Notes: a model not told the origin generated them from the letters alone. A stretch of 64,000 bases of DNA from Desulfobacula sp964636495 (GCA_964636495.1 CAZWSL010000011.1:1-64000), one strand, 5' to 3'; shown: positions 27,057 to 36,451, counted from the first letter of the stretch. Program-made: numbers and translations.

Positions 27057-28304
27057 ATGAAAATAGATGTACCATATGGAAAAGACGGCTCCATGTCTGC
27101 AGAGATAGATGACTCTGTCAATATACGTTTTCTGGAAGCAAATGATGTTCAGATCGGTGATGAGGACAGCAATATAAAAACCGGCCTGGAAACACCTGTT
27201 AACAGCAAAAGCTTTAAAGAATTCATAAGTGATGCCAGAAAGGTGCTTGTTATTGTCAATGACGCTACCAGGCCTACCCCAACCAAAAAGGTCCTTGAGT
27301 TTATCTTTGATGACCTAAAGGAGACTGATTTTAACTTTATCATTGCAACCGGTGCACACATAGGACCTTCCAAAGAGGAGTATCTTCAGATTTTCGGTTC
27401 GTTTTACGAGAAAGTAAAAGATAGGATTATCGTTCATGACGCCAGGGCTGAAGAGGATATGGTATATCTCGGGGACTCTTCCAATGGGACACAGATGTAT
27501 GTGAACAAGGCTGGTGTAGAGGCAGACAAAATCATTATCATATCTTCTGTTGAACCCCACTATTTTGCAGGATATACCGGTGGCAGGAAATCATTTCTGC
27601 CGGGTATTGCCGGATATAAAACCATAGAGCAGAACCATAAACTCGCCCTTGTTCCGGAAGCAAAATCCCTGGCACTTGAAGGCAACCCGGTTCATGAAGA
27701 TATGATTGATGCGATTAAAACAGTAAAGCAGGAGATATTCTCCATAATGACTGTTCTTGATAAAAATCATCAGGTGTATGCAACCTGCTGCGGCCATATC
27801 AATGACTCATTCCATGCGGCCATTGAGAGGGCAGATGAGGTATTTTCCGCACCTTTAGAAAAGAAGGCGGATATTGTTGTCTCAATTGTAAAATTTCCCC
27901 AGGATATTAATCTTTATCAGGCGCAGAAGGGAATAGACAATGCAAAACTTGCCCTGAAAAAAAATGGTATTGTGATCCTTGTGGCAAAATGCAGAAGCGG
28001 TATAGGCGGGAAAGCGTTTGCCGACCTCCTGGGGTCCAGTGATACCCCGAAAGCTGCCCTTGACACCATTGAAAAAGGATATGTCCTGGGATACCATAAA
28101 GCCGCCAAAATGGCGGAAATAGGTCTCTGGGCACAGATGTGGGCAGTAACTGATGTAGAGCCTGAAGTCATTTCCAGACTTTTTATCAAACCTTTCAAAG
28201 ACCTTCAGACCGCTATTGATCAGGCTATTGCCGAAAAAGGTCAAGCTGCGGATATTCTGTTTTTAATGGATGGAGGACTTATCGTGCCTCAGGTTTCAAT
28301 TTAG
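27057..28304 (+). CDS. larA: nickel-dependent lactate racemase family protein
   Basis: LarA interconverts D- and L-lactate using a nickel-pincer nucleotide. This 415-residue homologue keeps the substrate arginine in NDATRPTPTKK, a catalytic histidine in ATGAHIGPSKEEY, and the nickel-site segment VEPHYFAGYTGGRKSFLPG with the following EQNH, so the His, Lys and His of the active site are all present. The usual GxHR element reads GAHI, a change seen in some LarA relatives acting on other 2-hydroxyacids. It is 119 bases after the FeS/MvhD gene. The cofactor genes larB, larC and larE are not in the window. Confidence 0.85.
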   Translation: MKIDVPYGKDGSMSAEIDDSVNIRFLEANDVQIGDEDSNIKTGLETPVNSKSFKEFISDARKVLVIVNDATRPTPTKKVLEFIFDDLKETDFNFIIATGAHIGPSKEEYLQIFGSFYEKVKDRIIVHDARAEEDMVYLGDSSNGTQMYVNKAGVEADKIIIISSVEPHYFAGYTGGRKSFLPGIAGYKTIEQNHKLALVPEAKSLALEGNPVHEDMIDAIKTVKQEIFSIMTVLDKNHQVYATCCGHINDSFHAAIERADEVFSAPLEKKADIVVSIVKFPQDINLYQAQKGIDNAKLALKKNGIVILVAKCRSGIGGKAFADLLGSSDTPKAALDTIEKGYVLGYHKAAKMAEIGLWAQMWAVTDVEPEVISRLFIKPFKDLQTAIDQAIAEKGQAADILFLMDGGLIVPQVSI

Positions 28305-28330
28305 TTTGAAACAACAACTCTAAAATCTTG

Positions 28331-28355
28331 TTCATGGCGGCTGTGCCGCCATGAA
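28331..28355 (+). terminator. hairpin after larA
   Basis: TTCATGGCGGC (28331-28341) pairs perfectly over 11 bases with GCCGCCATGAA (28345-28355) around a 3-nt loop, 26 bases after the larA stop codon. No strong T run follows, so it may be a weak intrinsic terminator or an mRNA-stabilising stem. Confidence 0.5.
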
Positions 28356-28365
28356 TTGCCATTAT

Positions 28366-28548
28366 TCAGAATTCCAGAATCTTCTCAAGAAGAACAGCTT
28401 TCTTCAGCGGTTTGGATAGATAATCAGTGCAGCCGGCATCGGCCTCAAGACACTTTTCCCCGTTTTCAGCCTCAATCACCACTGCTCCCATAGATATGAG
28501 ATTCTCACGAAGAATTAGTCTGACGGTTGCATTGTCATCCACTATCAA
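28366..28548 (-). pseudogene. receiver-domain remnant with internal deletion
   Basis: This 60-codon frame starts like a response-regulator receiver (LIVDDNATVRLILRENL, acidic pair present) and ends like one (GCTDYLSKPLKK, conserved lysine present). Between GEKCLE and DAGCTDYLSKP roughly 60 residues are missing, including the strand with the phospho-acceptor aspartate. The reading frame is kept across the deletion. Only a TTG is available as a start, with a TAA four codons upstream, so an N-terminal part may also be lost. It is probably a decayed response regulator or hybrid-kinase tail. No kinase partner is nearby. Confidence 0.75.
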
Positions 28549-28555
28549 TACAGAA

Positions 28556-28583
28556 AATTAAAAAAAATGCTTTTCTGCATTTT
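28556..28583 (-). terminator. rho-independent terminator of the glycosyltransferase gene
   Basis: Read on the minus strand, AAAATGC pairs with GCATTTT across AGAAAA, followed by a run of eight T in all (ending near 28556). It lies about 60 bases after the stop of the glycosyltransferase gene and just before the receiver remnant. Confidence 0.6.
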
Positions 28584-28640
28584 GTCAAGAGGCAGTCAAA
28601 CTAAATTTATACAACTGTTTTTTTTGATACCACCTTGAAG

Positions 28641-29981
28641 TTATAACAGCGTACCGGCTGCTTTGAGTATCTGTTTACACTGTGCTGTCAGTGTGTAGTC
28701 TGATGCCATCGTTACTGCTGTTTCTGATTTATGATGTTTCCAATCCTCCACAAGAGCGCGAATAATCGTCTCCCCCAGCACCTCCTGAAATTGCCGGTTG
28801 CTTTCAAAGTCAGGAACAAGTTCACCAACGGAGTGATCTATGAACTCTAGTGGCCCGCCGGCTGCCGTGCCAATAGCAGGAGTCCCGCAGGCAAGACACT
28901 CTAAAAGGACAAGGCCGAATGCCTCGAACTTGGTGGGGAAAACGCCTATGTCAGCAATATTATAGAGCTCTGCCAGTGCTGTCTGAGCATGGGGACCAAT
29001 AAAATAGACGCCGGTGAGACCCAGTTCACCTGCCATATCCTGGTATCGTTTCTGCTCCTCTACTGGACCGGAACCGGCGATGATGGTGGCCACACTCATA
29101 TCCGGTATCTTCTCATAGGCAGTTGCTGCATGGAGCAGACAATCGATGCGCTTGATATCAGCAAACTTGCCCACAAACAGCACCACCTTGTCATGACCAG
29201 GGGGTATGCAGATGGATGGTTCCATGCTTCCCCTGTATGGTCTGGTCGGGAAACCGGCAAGAACTTTATCGCGGTTGAGCGCGGTATTTACCTGGAAAAC
29301 AGCAGGATCTATACCATTTGGTGTGACAAACACCCTGTCTGGATCAAAGGTCTCAAACAGTGATAAAAAAGCGTTTTTCTGAGAATTTGAAATGACAAAG
29401 ACACCTCTGACAGCATCAAACACGCCTTGATTGATCCAGCGAGGATAAAAACGCTTCGGATATTCCGGGTCGCTGTCTGACAATTCACTTTTAAACATGA
29501 GTAATGCCGTACCGTGTACAAAAACCACCAGAGGCACAGCCGGCTGACCTTGTGCAATACGGGCCTGATTCACATCTCCCATGACCATGGGATTGAGGAA
29601 TGCATGGTGAGCCATGAAAAGATCAAAGCACTTACCATGTAATTTTTCAACCTCATTGATGTACTGAATAACAAAATCGCACAACCGGGTTCTATATGAT
29701 TCAAATTCATCATCGCTCATGCTGTGCCAGCGATAGGACGAAACAGGAGATACAGATTCACAGATCGGAATATCATGGTCAAGTTCAAAGACACGGGCAT
29801 CAGGCCGGTCAAGGCGTTGGACACGCGATGGAAAGACACTGTAGGACGCCACATCGTTCATGGCGTTAAAGGTGTTGTGGAGCTGTTCATGGAGAATACC
29901 ACTCCCGGGTGCAAACTCCTGGTCTGACTGCCAGTTATTGGTGCCGAGTTGAAAAATGAGGCGCTGATTTAAATTAGCCAT
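28641..29981 (-). CDS. family 4-type glycosyltransferase
   Basis: The 446-residue protein has the two-domain GT-B pattern. The N-terminal half contains FVHGTALLMFKSE and ISNSQKNAF. The C-terminal GT4 domain contains VGKFADIKRIDCLL, IAGSGPVEEQ, a GPHAQTALAELYNIADIGVFPTK-type segment split over several strands, and the EAFGLVLLE motif (EX7E) that binds the nucleotide-sugar. No transmembrane helix is present. It is flanked by terminators on both sides and is probably transcribed alone. Donor and acceptor are not predictable from the sequence; a role in envelope polysaccharide or compatible-solute synthesis is possible. Confidence 0.82.
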   Translation of the reverse strand: MANLNQRLIFQLGTNNWQSDQEFAPGSGILHEQLHNTFNAMNDVASYSVFPSRVQRLDRPDARVFELDHDIPICESVSPVSSYRWHSMSDDEFESYRTRLCDFVIQYINEVEKLHGKCFDLFMAHHAFLNPMVMGDVNQARIAQGQPAVPLVVFVHGTALLMFKSELSDSDPEYPKRFYPRWINQGVFDAVRGVFVISNSQKNAFLSLFETFDPDRVFVTPNGIDPAVFQVNTALNRDKVLAGFPTRPYRGSMEPSICIPPGHDKVVLFVGKFADIKRIDCLLHAATAYEKIPDMSVATIIAGSGPVEEQKRYQDMAGELGLTGVYFIGPHAQTALAELYNIADIGVFPTKFEAFGLVLLECLACGTPAIGTAAGGPLEFIDHSVGELVPDFESNRQFQEVLGETIIRALVEDWKHHKSETAVTMASDYTLTAQCKQILKAAGTLL

Positions 29982-30023
29982 TGTTATCTTGACTCCGGTA
30001 CCGGTTTTGTGGGGAAATTTTAC

Positions 30024-30057
30024 AAAAGGGTATTGTACTCAGGTACAATACCCTTTT
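30024..30057. terminator. 15-bp perfect hairpin terminator after etfA
   Basis: Positions 30024-30038 (AAAAGGGTATTGTAC) pair perfectly with 30043-30057 around the loop TCAG. Both arms end in A4/T4, so a U-tract forms in either direction. It lies 87 bases after the etfA stop and 43 bases before the glycosyltransferase start. Confidence 0.8.
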
Positions 30058-30144
30058 ATTTATATGTTAACAGACCTGTATGATGAGGATTTCTGTCTGG
30101 ATCCATTCATGTTTCTAAATTGAGATACACAAATGGAACTGATC

Positions 30145-31113
30145 TTAAAGATCATTAATCGCTTCTGCAAGTTCAGGCATGAAATCAAGAATATCTTCTT
30201 CAATCCCAACATCAGCCACCTGAAAAATAGGTGCTTTTGGATTCTTGTTTACAGCAACAATAAACGGATTTCCTTTTACACCGCCCATATGCTGAAATGA
30301 TCCGGAAATGCCCATGGCCATATAGACTTTAGGCTTGACTGTCAATCCTGATGTTCCGACCTGTCTTGACTTTTCAAGCCATTTTGCATCAACTATGGGT
30401 CGTGAACATGAAACAACAGCTTTCATTGCCTCTGCAAGCTCCTGGGCGACTTCAATATTATCTTCATCTTCAATACCACGTCCGATTGATACCAGCACAT
30501 CTGACTTGGTAATATCAACATCACCAACTTCTGCTTCAACAATTTCAATAAATTTTCTTTTTGCAGTCAAATCGCCGGCATCACCTGACTTATCTTCAAT
30601 TGCACCGCCTGCTGCTGCATCTTCAGCAGCAGCAAAAGACCCTGGTCTCACAGTAATAACAGCACCTGAAGACACATCAATCTCTACATGGGTGTTTACT
30701 GCTCCGCCAAGTTCCTGGCGAACGGCTTTTAAGCTGCTGCCTTCAACACCTTCAAAGTAAACTATATCAGCTGCATAGGCAGAATCCATTTTAACTGAGA
30801 GACCGGGTGCCAGATCCATTCCAAATGTATCGTGGGCTATAAGAACAACAGCATCAGCAGGAATAATATTGACAAGGGCTTTTCTTACAATCTCTGCATT
30901 GGGATATGCAAGATCTGCATTGTCAATTTTTATGACCTGTGAATATGTTGAAGTCATCGCCTGGGCAACTTTATCAAGATCAGCTCCTGAACCTGTTACT
31001 ACAGCAGTGACAGATGCACCTTCGTCAATTTTTCCGGCTGCTGAGGGAAATTCCACTGCTGCATCTCCTGCAACACCGTCTGTATGGGGTATGTATGCAA
31101 AAATCTGTGTCAT
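30145..31113 (-). CDS. etfA: electron transfer flavoprotein alpha subunit
   Basis: EtfA binds the FAD that carries electrons from acyl-CoA dehydrogenases. The 322-residue sequence ends in the conserved FAD-binding domain with VGTSGLTVKPKVY, GISGSFQHMGG, and VAVNKNPKAPIFQVADVGI. It begins 3 bases after etfB. The partner quinone oxidoreductase is encoded upstream in the same direction. In sulfate reducers such a set supports oxidation of fatty or aromatic acyl-CoA to menaquinone. The closing strong hairpin ends the operon. Confidence 0.93.
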   Translation of the reverse strand: MTQIFAYIPHTDGVAGDAAVEFPSAAGKIDEGASVTAVVTGSGADLDKVAQAMTSTYSQVIKIDNADLAYPNAEIVRKALVNIIPADAVVLIAHDTFGMDLAPGLSVKMDSAYAADIVYFEGVEGSSLKAVRQELGGAVNTHVEIDVSSGAVITVRPGSFAAAEDAAAGGAIEDKSGDAGDLTAKRKFIEIVEAEVGDVDITKSDVLVSIGRGIEDEDNIEVAQELAEAMKAVVSCSRPIVDAKWLEKSRQVGTSGLTVKPKVYMAMGISGSFQHMGGVKGNPFIVAVNKNPKAPIFQVADVGIEEDILDFMPELAEAINDL

Positions 31114-31116
31114 GAT

Positions 31117-31902
31117 TTAAAGCCCTCCTTTTGCTTTAAGCTTTTCAATCAGCTGTTCAATGATCTCTTCTGTGGAGCCTTCAAGCATTTCTGCTCCATC
31201 ACCAAGGTCGGGGACAAAGTAATCTACTCTTTTGGTTTTTGCTCCGCTTTTACCCACACTCTCAGCATCAATACCGAGATCTCCTGCATTTTTCACTGGA
31301 ATTTCAAGCTTGGCAACTTTTCTAATACCGCGGATACCGACATAACGGGGTTCATTAATACCTGTCTGAATGGAGAGAACACATGGAAGATCAATCTCGT
31401 TCATCTCCTGGTTCCCGCCTTCAATTTCTCTTCCCACTGTTATTCTTCCATCATCTGTTTCAATTTTATTTACAAGTGATGCAAAAGGCATATCCAGCAT
31501 TGCTGCCAGCATACCGCCAACCTGTGCCGCACCCTCATCTGCCTGGGCGCCTGTCATGATGAGGTCATAGTTTCCCTTTTCAACCTCTGCTTTAAGAATG
31601 GCAGCAATACCTCTACCGTCTGAATATTCAAATGCATCATCAGAAAGCAGGATACCATCATTGGCTCCCATTGCCATTTCACGTCTCAGTACCTCTTCTG
31701 ACTCATCATCTCCCACAGTTATCACTGTCACATTGCCGCCAACCTTGTCAACAATCTGAATCGCCTCTTCAACTGCATAGTTGTCCCACTCATTTACAGA
31801 ATAAACAAGATCATCACGATCAAGATCATTTCCGGCACTGTTGAGTTCAAATTCATTCTCAGCAGTATCTGGTACTCTCTTGACACATACCAAAATTTCC
31901 AT
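31117..31902 (-). CDS. etfB: electron transfer flavoprotein beta subunit
   Basis: EtfB forms the heterodimer with EtfA and carries AMP or, in bifurcating types, a second FAD. The 261-residue protein shows MEILVCVKRVPDT at the start, a VNEWDNYAVEEAI segment, TGAQADEGAAQVGGMLA and LPCVLSIQTGINEPRY, all family features. GGAGG precedes the start codon. The neighbouring HdrD-like oxidoreductase suggests a non-bifurcating ETF that donates to the quinone pool, but the sequence alone does not settle this. Confidence 0.93.
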   Translation of the reverse strand: MEILVCVKRVPDTAENEFELNSAGNDLDRDDLVYSVNEWDNYAVEEAIQIVDKVGGNVTVITVGDDESEEVLRREMAMGANDGILLSDDAFEYSDGRGIAAILKAEVEKGNYDLIMTGAQADEGAAQVGGMLAAMLDMPFASLVNKIETDDGRITVGREIEGGNQEMNEIDLPCVLSIQTGINEPRYVGIRGIRKVAKLEIPVKNAGDLGIDAESVGKSGAKTKRVDYFVPDLGDGAEMLEGSTEEIIEQLIEKLKAKGGL

Positions 31903-32019
31903 TATCGCCTCCTTTAATATTAATTCCCAAATTTTAATACTTAATTTTGAATCCTGGACAGCACCCCTTCCATAAAGGTACAGATCACAAAATTTAAGGA
32001 TTAAACATTCAACTCTGTT

Positions 32020-34092
32020 TTAAAACAGATGTTTTTCCATCAGTTCAGTAAAATCCACAGCCTCAATCTCTCCTTCCTTTCCTGCAACCTTGATTGCATC
32101 CTGAATATTTACCAGGCAGAAAGGACAGGCAGTTACAATTACACTTGCTCCTGCTTCAGCAGCCATGTTCACTCTTAAAACACCCATTCTTGTCTCTTCT
32201 TCCGGTTCATAGAAAAGCATCAGCCCTCCGCCGCCGCAGCAGAATGACCTGTCCCTGCTTTTCTCAAGTTCTACTCTGGTTAACCCGTCAATGGAGTCAA
32301 GTGCCTCCCTTGGAGCTTCATAAAGGTTATTATGCCGCCCAAGATAACATGGATCATGGTAAACATAAATTTTATCTGGATCAGCGCATGGTTTCAGGTC
32401 AAGTTCGCCTGTTGAAATTTTTTGGGCAACAAGCTCACTGATATGTTTTACAGGCGGAAGCGCATTACCATAATCGTTCTTCAAGGCATTATAGGCATGG
32501 GGGTCTGCTGTTACAATCTGCTTTACGCCACTTGCTTCTACAGCTTCAATGTTCTGCTCCTTAAGATCCTGGAACAGCATCTCCTCTCCAAATCGGAGAA
32601 CCTCATTACCACTGTCCTTCTCCTTTTTACCAAGAACTCCGAAATCAACACCTGCTTTTTCAAGAATGATTGAAGTCCGTCTTGCAATATCCTGGAGATT
32701 GTCATCATAGGATGTGATGCTGTCCACAAAAAAGAGGGTATCTGCTTTGCTCTTTTTAGAAGAGAGATCTTTAATTGTATACGCTGCCTTGAACTCCTTA
32801 TCTTTTGCCCAGTCAGCTCTTTTCTTCTCCATTTTACCGTAGGGATTACCCCTTTTTTCAAGGGCTTTCAAAGGCTTCTGCAGCGATTGCGGCACCATTC
32901 CCTCATCAACCATACCCCTGCGCAGATCAACTATTTTATCAATATATTCAATTCCAAGCGGGCACTCCTGTTCACAGGCCCCGCATGTCGTACATGACCA
33001 TACTTCATCCTGGGTGTAAATATCTTCCACAAGAAGCTTGCTCTTATAAATTTTTCCTGACATGGGATAGTTCTTGAATATGAGATCCCTTGCCTTTATA
33101 GTAATAAATCTTGGGGACAAAGGTCTTGAAACTGCATTTGCAGGACATTGATCAGAACATCTTCCGCAATCAGCACATGAATAAAAATCAAGCATATGCT
33201 TCCATGTGAAATCCTCAAGCTTTTTTACTCCGAATGATTCAAGATCATCCAGCTGTTCATCTGAAACTCCGTGCATTACAGGTTTTATATTACCTTTTTT
33301 AACACGCATGAAAAACACATTGAAAATGGATGTGATCACGTGAAAATGTTTTCCCATTGGGAGGAAACAGAGAAAAAAGAAAAAAGTGAGATCATGCACA
33401 AAATACATTATAATATGCAGTCCCTGGAGAAAGCCTGATGAAGCTGATGCAAGTATTGCGCGGAATATCCAGACAAGGGATAAAGGAGCAAGGAAATGGA
33501 CACTTCCTGTATGCCTTGTCTCATAAACGATCTCGGAAGCTTCAAAAAGGCTTTCAGAAATCATCAGGGTTGAGATAATACCCAGTACAAAAACAGCTTC
33601 TGCAGTGTGATCATGACCATATTTTTCAGGCACTGCGTAACGTGCCGGTTTTAAAACACCTCTTCTCACTGCTGCCACTATACAGGCAACCAGTACGATT
33701 GTTGCTGCATAATCTTTGAAAAAATTATATATATCTCCTGTTAAACCACTGAATCCAGGCAGGATAAAACCATCTGCAAACCCTACAATCACGAGTGAGC
33801 ATGACCTTATGGAGAGGATCAGGAATCCAAAAAAGATAGCAATGTGCAGGACCCCTGCCAGCATATATCTTGGCTGCCTTATCTGACCGAGCCACATAAG
33901 AAGAAGATTTTTAATCCGAAGAAAAATATGATCAAATCTCTTATCCGGATTTGCCCTTACAAGAGGAGCAATACGCCTTGCCATAATATATACAAACAAT
34001 CCTATACCTATAACGGGTATGATAAATGAAAAAATCGCTGCTGGTAATATCCCGAAAATTTTAAAACTTGCAGGACCGATTATTGAACCCAT
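32020..34092 (-). CDS. HdrD-like ETF:(mena)quinone oxidoreductase
   Basis: The 690-residue membrane protein has six or so helices in its first 270 residues, like NarI-type cytochrome b domains, followed by two [4Fe-4S] motifs (CADCGRCSDQCP near 312 and CTTCGACEQECP near 374) and a C-terminal CCG domain (HDPCYLGRHN, SFCCGGGG, ACPFC). This layout matches the membrane ETF:menaquinone oxidoreductases (EMO type) of anaerobic fatty- and aromatic-acid degraders, encoded beside etfBA. It would pass electrons from EtfAB into the menaquinone pool. etfB follows after 117 bases. It is not the flavin-type ETF-QO of mitochondria. Confidence 0.87.
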   Translation of the reverse strand: MGSIIGPASFKIFGILPAAIFSFIIPVIGIGLFVYIMARRIAPLVRANPDKRFDHIFLRIKNLLLMWLGQIRQPRYMLAGVLHIAIFFGFLILSIRSCSLVIVGFADGFILPGFSGLTGDIYNFFKDYAATIVLVACIVAAVRRGVLKPARYAVPEKYGHDHTAEAVFVLGIISTLMISESLFEASEIVYETRHTGSVHFLAPLSLVWIFRAILASASSGFLQGLHIIMYFVHDLTFFFFLCFLPMGKHFHVITSIFNVFFMRVKKGNIKPVMHGVSDEQLDDLESFGVKKLEDFTWKHMLDFYSCADCGRCSDQCPANAVSRPLSPRFITIKARDLIFKNYPMSGKIYKSKLLVEDIYTQDEVWSCTTCGACEQECPLGIEYIDKIVDLRRGMVDEGMVPQSLQKPLKALEKRGNPYGKMEKKRADWAKDKEFKAAYTIKDLSSKKSKADTLFFVDSITSYDDNLQDIARRTSIILEKAGVDFGVLGKKEKDSGNEVLRFGEEMLFQDLKEQNIEAVEASGVKQIVTADPHAYNALKNDYGNALPPVKHISELVAQKISTGELDLKPCADPDKIYVYHDPCYLGRHNNLYEAPREALDSIDGLTRVELEKSRDRSFCCGGGGLMLFYEPEEETRMGVLRVNMAAEAGASVIVTACPFCLVNIQDAIKVAGKEGEIEAVDFTELMEKHLF

Positions 34093-34218
34093 ACTTCTTA
34101 TCCTCCTAAATTTTTCCCATCATAAAATTAAAACACTGAAATTTAATAAACCTGCAGGATCACGTCAAGCAAAAAGCCATATTTAACTTATATATAAAAT
34201 TCACCTACTATATGATAT

Positions 34219-34872
34219 TCAGTTGATTTTTTTTCCTTTTAAACCGGTTAGAAACAATTCCACAAGGGGGTCGGCCATGAAAACAAGATCATATCTGCCG
34301 CCGGCAGAAACCCAGGTGTTTATAACACCTTCCACAGCACCAAGAATAAATCGTTTTGCAAGACCCACAAAGAGGTCCTGGCGCATACTGCCTTCAATCT
34401 GTCCCTGTTCAATAATTTCAGACAGAAGGTCGAGATACATCTTGGATATATCTTTTATCTGTGATTCAATATCCCTTAAATATCTTACTTCTGACTGAAA
34501 AATCGTTGCCATGTTTTTATCATTCTGGAATTCAGCAAGATGGCATCTTATTAAAAACTGCAGTTTTTCTTCTGCATTTTTACCTTTCTCAACAGCAGCG
34601 TTCATTTTATTGAACACAATATCTGTTTTAAAATTGACAAACTGATAAAGAATATCCTCTTTGTTTTTAAAGTATAAATAGAGTGTCCCATCAGCCACAC
34701 CTGCATTTGATGCAATCTGTGATATGGTCGCTTTATGAAATCCAAACTCTGCAAATACTGCACCCGCACTTTTCAGGATTTTATTATATTTTTCTGTTTT
34801 ATTTTTTGATAAGCCTGATTTATATTTTATCAATTTTTTACCTTTCCTTAGAGCAAATGAATTAAGATTCAT
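34219..34872 (-). CDS. TetR family transcriptional regulator
   Basis: The 217-residue protein has an N-terminal TetR helix-turn-helix (AEFGFHKATISQIASNAGVADGTLYLYFKNKEDIL, given here as a segment of about residues 40-75) preceded by a basic stretch, and a longer helical ligand-binding domain. Being upstream of the ETF:quinone oxidoreductase and etfBA and in the same direction, it is likely to control that set in response to an acyl-CoA, as FadR/PsrA-type TetR proteins do. The first 20 residues are unusually basic. I found no convincing operator palindrome in the AT-rich 126 bases downstream or the 258 bases upstream. Confidence 0.85.
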   Translation of the reverse strand: MNLNSFALRKGKKLIKYKSGLSKNKTEKYNKILKSAGAVFAEFGFHKATISQIASNAGVADGTLYLYFKNKEDILYQFVNFKTDIVFNKMNAAVEKGKNAEEKLQFLIRCHLAEFQNDKNMATIFQSEVRYLRDIESQIKDISKMYLDLLSEIIEQGQIEGSMRQDLFVGLAKRFILGAVEGVINTWVSAGGRYDLVFMADPLVELFLTGLKGKKIN

Positions 34873-35130
34873 TATTTAACAAAAGAATTTTATAAAAGTC
34901 AAGTTGTTAATACGAATAAATATAATATATTTTTATTTAATTTTTCAAATAGTTAGCTGAATAGCATTTATGCTCTATATAATTTAAGAGTAAATCTTTA
35001 TTAAATATCACTATGAATTCAAACTCATTACCAACTGCGAAAACAATTAAAATTTCTTGATTTATGATATATTTCATGAAAATATATTAGCAATTTTCTC
35101 AAGTAAACATAACATCCAAGGAGGTCTCCC

Positions 35131-36420
35131 ATGACACAAGCAATTAAATACTCTTCAGATTTTAAAAAGGCCATTGACCTTGGCAGGCCGCCCAATATCA
35201 AAAAACTTTTCCCCAACTCCCAGGCACTTATTGTAAGCGGGAAATATATTGACCTGGCCATGCTGAGTAAAGGAAACTGCATGACCATTGCTGCCAATGG
35301 AAGGAACGCTTTTATCATCAAAGGAGCCCTTGCTGCCGCACAAAAGGCAAATGCAGCCATCATTATTGAAATTGCAAGATCTGAAGGAGGCACCAATGCT
35401 TACTGTGCTGTAAATTTCTGGAATATTGCAAGACAGACAGATGCCTTTATGAACGAACTTGGAATCACAATTCCCGTTGCAATCCATGCAGATCATTTTG
35501 GAATTAAGATCACTGATGATATTGAGCCTGCAAAAGAGGAAATTGTATCCCTTTTTGATGCAGGTATCACATCCATTGCAATAGATGCATCACATATGCC
35601 GGATGATCAGAATCTTCTGGCCAACCTTGAATTAAACCGCTACATTCCCGACTGGGCAGGACTGGAAACAGAAGTTGGAGAAATAAAAGGCAAACTGGGT
35701 CTGTCAACTGATGAGGAAGCACTGTTTCTGATCCAGGGACTAAATGCCCACAATATCTTTCCAAACTGGATTGCCATGAATAATGGCACCACCCATGGAA
35801 TTGAAGAGAGTGACAAAGGCATTAATGTTGAGTTGACAGCACAGATCCATGACGCACTTTCAAAATATAAAATTTCAGGAGCCCAGCATGGCACTTCAGG
35901 AAACAACTCACAAAGGCTTCGTAATATAGCCTCAAACACAAGAACAACAAAGGCAAATGTTGCAACAGCCCTGCAGATGATCTCCTGGGGCCTTAAAGTA
36001 AATGACTACGGGAATGCCATCCTTGAAAACGGAAGCTTCATAAAGCAGAGAGGGAAAGGTGTCACTCAAAACGTATGGGAAGAGATGGCAGCATTTGCTA
36101 AAGATAACAATCTCAAGGGCGGGGCCTTTAAAAAACTGAATCTGCCTTTTGAAAGCAGACTCCTTGCCCAGTCAAGGGAAGTCAGAGAGAGAATGGCAAA
36201 AGGTGTTGAAGAGTTTGTTTTTAATCTGTTATCCAATGTGTTCAACACCTCGGATACAGCTCCAGTCGTCATTGAGAAAATTTTACAGCACAGATCCCAT
36301 GACCCGGGATTAAAAGCAGAACAAATTGAAAATAAAAAAGAGTGGACAAAAGAAAAAATTATTGAAAAAGCATTGACCATTTCCAGCGACAAAGGCCCGG
36401 AGGGAGATTTTGATGATTAA
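35131..36420 (+). CDS. class II fructose-bisphosphate aldolase family protein
   Basis: The 429-residue protein has the class II (zinc) aldolase pattern: AIHADHFG with the HxDH metal and catalytic residues, a THG motif (GTTHGIEES), and GAQHGTSGNN for the third zinc histidine and phosphate binding. It would reversibly cleave fructose-1,6-bisphosphate to triose phosphates. AAGGAGG precedes the ATG. It is about 70 residues longer than the E. coli enzyme, with the extra length mostly at the C terminus. A related aldolase acting on another sugar phosphate cannot be excluded. It stands alone, convergent with mazG. Confidence 0.82.
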   Translation: MTQAIKYSSDFKKAIDLGRPPNIKKLFPNSQALIVSGKYIDLAMLSKGNCMTIAANGRNAFIIKGALAAAQKANAAIIIEIARSEGGTNAYCAVNFWNIARQTDAFMNELGITIPVAIHADHFGIKITDDIEPAKEEIVSLFDAGITSIAIDASHMPDDQNLLANLELNRYIPDWAGLETEVGEIKGKLGLSTDEEALFLIQGLNAHNIFPNWIAMNNGTTHGIEESDKGINVELTAQIHDALSKYKISGAQHGTSGNNSQRLRNIASNTRTTKANVATALQMISWGLKVNDYGNAILENGSFIKQRGKGVTQNVWEEMAAFAKDNNLKGGAFKKLNLPFESRLLAQSREVRERMAKGVEEFVFNLLSNVFNTSDTAPVVIEKILQHRSHDPGLKAEQIENKKEWTKEKIIEKALTISSDKGPEGDFDD

Positions 36421-36451
36421 AAAAAGAGAACGTGATCTACAGCATTAACCG

